A DNA stretch of 23,569 nucleotides. It comes from Chloroflexota bacterium (lineage in GTDB: Bacteria > Chloroflexota > Dehalococcoidia > Tepidiformales > Tepidiformaceae). The notes below the pieces were generated by a model. The model had not been told where the DNA came from, ran no database searches, and worked only from the letters and a program-made list of their open reading frames with translations. A program made the translations under genes and the position numbers. The DNA lies in the NCBI GenBank assembly GCA_963169135.1, contig CAUJEQ010000112.1, positions 1 through 23,569 of the forward strand, in the 5' to 3' direction. Position 1 is the first letter of the stretch. Every line of letters starts with the position of its first letter. This document shows, piece after piece, positions 22,493 through 23,569 of the stretch.

Positions 22493-23521
22493 TTAGTCGC
22501 GGTAAGGCGGTTCGACCACGAAAGCCAGCTGCTTGCCATCGGGCGACCACACCGGGTGGCGCACGGTCCTGCCGCCCGAGACGCGCGCCTCCGTCCGCCT
22601 GCTGCTTCCATCCTCGGCGATGGAGTAGACCTCAGCGCCCCAGGCAAGGGCGATGCGCCCGTTCGCGCCCCACGAGATTCCCTGCGTCATGGCAGCAGCG
22701 ATCTCGGTCAGAGCTCCGGTCGTGAGGCCGTACAGGTACACCTTGCCATCCGCCGCCACCGCCAGCCGGTCCCCTTCGGGCGCGAAATCCACCGCGAAAT
22801 TGCCACCCGCCGGGATGTCGAGCTTTCGTGCCGCGGTGCCGTCGTAGAGCGTCACGACCGGTGGCCCGGCGGGATGGTTTACCGCGAACACGACCACGCG
22901 GTCGTCCACGCGGGCAGCGAGAGCAAACACCTCGCTGCCTTCCGTCGGCTCGACACCGATCGCCCCTGCGGTCGCCGCATCGAACCAGCGCACGTCGTTG
23001 AAACCGCCGCCATTGTGCGAGACCACAGCCACGCGCCCGGATGCGGTCCAGGCAACGGACCCGGCGTCGGGCGTGAAACCAGAGGTGAGCGGAGTCACCC
23101 ACTCGCGGGTCGTTCGGAGCACCTTGCCGGTGGTGGCATCGATGAATTCGAGCTCGGCTCTCCTCTCGCCGGCCGAGAGGGAGTCACGCAGCACGGCAAC
23201 CTCCCGCCCGTCGGGCGAGGCAGCGGCTGCGAGCGGCCGCCTCGACTGGATGGTCCCGGAGACGTCCCAGCGGGCGATGCCCGAGACAGCTTCGTGGACT
23301 GCAAGGGTTTCGCCCTCCAGCACAATCAGCGCCGAGGAACCGGGCAACCACGCAGCCGCGTGTACCGTGCGGTCGGGCGACGACACCGTGCGCGATTTCC
23401 CGGTCTCCAAATCGAGGACCGTGAGCCACTGGTGGCGGTCGTCACCCTCTGAGCAGCCCGCCACCGACATCATCGCCAGCCCGGCAAGCACGACCAAGCC
23501 GGTGGCTGGGAGGATGCTCAT
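22493..23521 (-). CDS. Lipoprotein with a TolB/WD40-type beta-propeller
   Basis: 342 aa exported lipoprotein. The N-terminal hydrophobic signal is followed by the lipobox SVAGC, giving lipidated C23, and the next residues are SEGDD. The rest consists of repeated four-strand blades, several with the PD40-like phrase: AAASPDGREVAV, VDFAPEGDRLAVAADG, VWSPDGKQLAFV. Function is likely protein or ligand binding at the cell surface; no catalytic motif is seen. Start ATG at 23521 has a weak AAGAGA ribosome binding site. It precedes the ThDP gene on the same strand but is separated by a promoter, so no functional link is implied. Confidence 0.85.
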   Translation of the reverse strand: MSILPATGLVVLAGLAMMSVAGCSEGDDRHQWLTVLDLETGKSRTVSSPDRTVHAAAWLPGSSALIVLEGETLAVHEAVSGIARWDVSGTIQSRRPLAAAASPDGREVAVLRDSLSAGERRAELEFIDATTGKVLRTTREWVTPLTSGFTPDAGSVAWTASGRVAVVSHNGGGFNDVRWFDAATAGAIGVEPTEGSEVFALAARVDDRVVVFAVNHPAGPPVVTLYDGTAARKLDIPAGGNFAVDFAPEGDRLAVAADGKVYLYGLTTGALTEIAAAMTQGISWGANGRIALAWGAEVYSIAEDGSSRRTEARVSGGRTVRHPVWSPDGKQLAFVVEPPYRD

Positions 23522-23569
23522 GTGCCTGTTCTCTTCTTTTTCCGCTACCAGCGATACGCGCTGACGCCC

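Noticed and set aside
1..23569. CRISPR arrays, tRNA/rRNA genes, insertion sequences, phage integration sites
   Set aside because: No repeat-spacer pattern, cloverleaf, transposase or terminal repeats were seen on either strand by eye.

Overview
The window is high-GC bacterial DNA (by eye about 63-66% GC, with strongly G/C-ending codons and frequent GTG/TTG starts). Nearly all of it is coding, and it carries no mobile elements, tRNA, rRNA or CRISPR. The Flp pilin with a GQGLAEYGLI core, a Tad locus with no secretin gene, an F420/FMN luciferase-like oxidoreductase and an acetolactate-synthase-like enzyme suggest a monoderm such as a Chloroflexota (Dehalococcoidia-type) organism. That assignment is inference; an actinobacterium is the main alternative.

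Layout. 1-2319: 3' part of an M1 zinc aminopeptidase with a HEAT-repeat tail. 2366-6214: a tight glycerol operon, glpK-glpD, with a sirtuin gene translated from inside the end of glpD. 6211-7746 (minus): a PAP2-family membrane protein and an ICMT/PEMT-type membrane methyltransferase; their operon converges on the sirtuin, with the stop codons sharing a TTAA. 7747-8107: a 361-base non-coding region rich in inverted repeats ahead of the pilin gene. 8108-16238: a Tad (tight adherence) type IVc pilus locus in the order flp, tadE, tadG-like/VWA, cpaB, cpaE/tadZ, cpaF/tadA, tadB, tadC. It is punctuated by a strong stem-loop after flp and by a real-looking terminator after the VWA gene. 16294-17001 (minus): the prepilin peptidase, separated from tadC by a bidirectional stem-loop. 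17067-18356: an M20 metallopeptidase. 18367-19183 (minus): a MarR regulator and a small protein. 19338-20663: a luciferase-like monooxygenase divergent from marR. 20730-22409 (minus): a thiamine-diphosphate enzyme. 22493-23521 (minus): a beta-propeller lipoprotein.

How the parts work together. GlpK phosphorylates glycerol and GlpD oxidises the product into glycolysis; the sirtuin could tie this flux to NAD+-dependent deacylation. The Tad genes form a nearly complete pilus machine: pilin, two pseudopilin-like proteins, a SAF-domain periplasmic/extracellular protein, a localisation ATPase, a motor ATPase, two platform proteins and the processing peptidase. There is no outer-membrane secretin gene (CpaC/RcpA) in the cluster, as expected for a cell without an outer membrane. 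MarR is well placed to control the divergent oxidoreductase, whose upstream region holds palindromes, a -10-like box and a tiny ORF with a very strong ribosome binding site.

The points most worth a second look are the foreign-looking insertion inside the VWA domain of the TadG-like protein, the structured leader ahead of flp, the stem-loops that divide the Tad locus into expression units, the degenerate receiver domain of CpaE, the sirtuin in the glycerol operon, and the short ORF upstream of the luciferase-like gene. I did not find a wholly new system; the novelty lies in variations on known ones.
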